Source: an archaeon
GTDB taxonomy: Archaea; Altiarchaeota; Altiarchaeia; JAFGQM01
Length of the DNA stretch: 5,744 nt
Assembly (NCBI GenBank): GCA_029932835.1
Contig: JAOZPI010000053.1
Location: 1 to 5,744, forward strand
Reading direction: 5' to 3'
Shown here piece after piece: positions 5,111 through 5,744 of the stretch; the first letter of the stretch is position 1; each line of letters starts with the position of its first letter. The notes under the pieces were generated by a model. It made no database searches and was not told the origin of the DNA. It was given only the letters and a program-made list of their open reading frames with translations. Made by a program: the position numbers and the translations under genes.

Positions 5111-5744
5111 ATGGGACGCCGTGAACAGATGGTGAAGAAGGTAACAACCCTTATGAAGGAGAAGGACAAAATTAGGAATATGGGCATCGCTGCGCATATA
5201 GATCATGGAAAAACTACACTCTCCGACAACCTCCTCTCAGGATGTGGCATAATTTCGGAGGAACTCTCAGGCAAGCAGCTTTTCATGGACTATGACGAAC
5301 AGGAACAGGCGAGAGGAATCACAATCAATGCCGCAAACGTCTCTATGGTACACGCTTATGAAGGCAAAGAGTACCTAATTAATCTCATAGACACTCCTGG
5401 CCACGTGGATTTTTCCGGAGATGTTACAAGAGCCATGAGGGCTGTTGATGGTGCCATAATTGTGGTGTGCGCGGTGGAGGGGGTTATGCCGCAGACAAAG
5501 ACCGTCCTGAATCAGGCTCTCAAGGAGAAGGTCAAGCCGGTTCTCTTCATAAACAAGGTCGATCGGCTCATAAATGAACTGAAGCTAAGCCCGGAGGCAA
5601 TGCAAGAGAGGTTCATGAAGATCATAAACGAAGTAAACCGCTTGATATCCCAAATGGCACCGGAGGAGTTCAAAAAGGAGTGGCTGTGCGATGTAAAGTG
5701 TGGAAAGGTGGCCTTTGGGTCTGCGTATAACAACTGGGCGACCG
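5111..5744 (+). CDS. fusA: Translation elongation factor 2 (archaeal EF-2), 3' end outside the window
   Basis: GTPase that drives ribosomal translocation after peptide-bond formation. The first 211 residues are present, out of roughly 730 expected, covering most of the G domain. Visible elements: the archaeal N-terminus MGRREQMV; the G1 P-loop AHIDHGKTT (28-36); switch I DEQEQARGITIN (62-73), where ARGIT carries the G2 Thr71; G3 DTPGH (94-98); and G4 NKVD (148-151). Sequences such as NAANVSMVHAYEGKEYLINLIDTPGH are typical of archaeal EF-2 rather than bacterial EF-G. The frame remains open to the window end. The ATG at 5111 is 12 nt after uS7, preceded by CAAAAA and no Shine-Dalgarno site. One oddity: VVCAVEGVMPQT has Cys120 where archaeal EF-2 usually has Asp. 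Confidence 0.98.
   Translation, partial: MGRREQMVKKVTTLMKEKDKIRNMGIAAHIDHGKTTLSDNLLSGCGIISEELSGKQLFMDYDEQEQARGITINAANVSMVHAYEGKEYLINLIDTPGHVDFSGDVTRAMRAVDGAIIVVCAVEGVMPQTKTVLNQALKEKVKPVLFINKVDRLINELKLSPEAMQERFMKIINEVNRLISQMAPEEFKKEWLCDVKCGKVAFGSAYNNWAT

Overview
The window is a piece of an archaeal chromosome with every gene on the + strand. The archaeal assignment rests on three things: eS1 and eS17, ribosomal proteins found in archaea and eukaryotes but not bacteria; a CarS-type CDP-archaeol synthase, needed for ether-linked isoprenoid lipids; and an archaeal-type EF-2 with an archaeal/eukaryotic-style uS12. TATA-box promoters and the lack of Shine-Dalgarno sites agree. Heavy use of ATA for Ile and AGG/AGA for Arg is compatible with a thermophile, but this is weak evidence and I cannot name the lineage.

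Layout: (1) the 3' end of an unrecognised gene (1-219) overlaps seryl-tRNA synthetase serS (206-1528) by 14 nt. (2) A TATA promoter drives eS1 (1574-2185), joined without a gap to a membrane-anchored SppA-type serine protease (2186-3097). (3) A pyrimidine-rich spacer with a second promoter leads to eS17 (3199-3390) and, 12 nt later, CarS (3403-3945). (4) A third promoter and an unusually long, structured leader precede a str-type operon: uS12 (4049-4477), uS7 (4490-5098) and EF-2 (5111 to the window end, truncated).

Most of the genes serve translation: tRNA charging, three proteins of the small subunit plus eS17, and translocation. Two of the short units place a membrane-associated enzyme (SppA, CarS) directly after a small-subunit protein gene, which would tie cell-envelope functions to ribosome synthesis.

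The most interesting point is the uS12 leader. The three promoters share a TTTTTAWA box. In the first two the box begins 39-40 nt before the ATG, implying leaders of only about 7-10 nt. At uS12 it begins 90 nt before the ATG, and most of the extra length folds on paper into a 41-nt imperfect hairpin (3997-4037) ending 11 nt before the start codon. This is a candidate regulatory element for the operon. The rest of the window looks like ordinary housekeeping sequence. I see no mobile element, CRISPR array, rRNA or tRNA, and no intergenic stretch exceeds about 105 nt.
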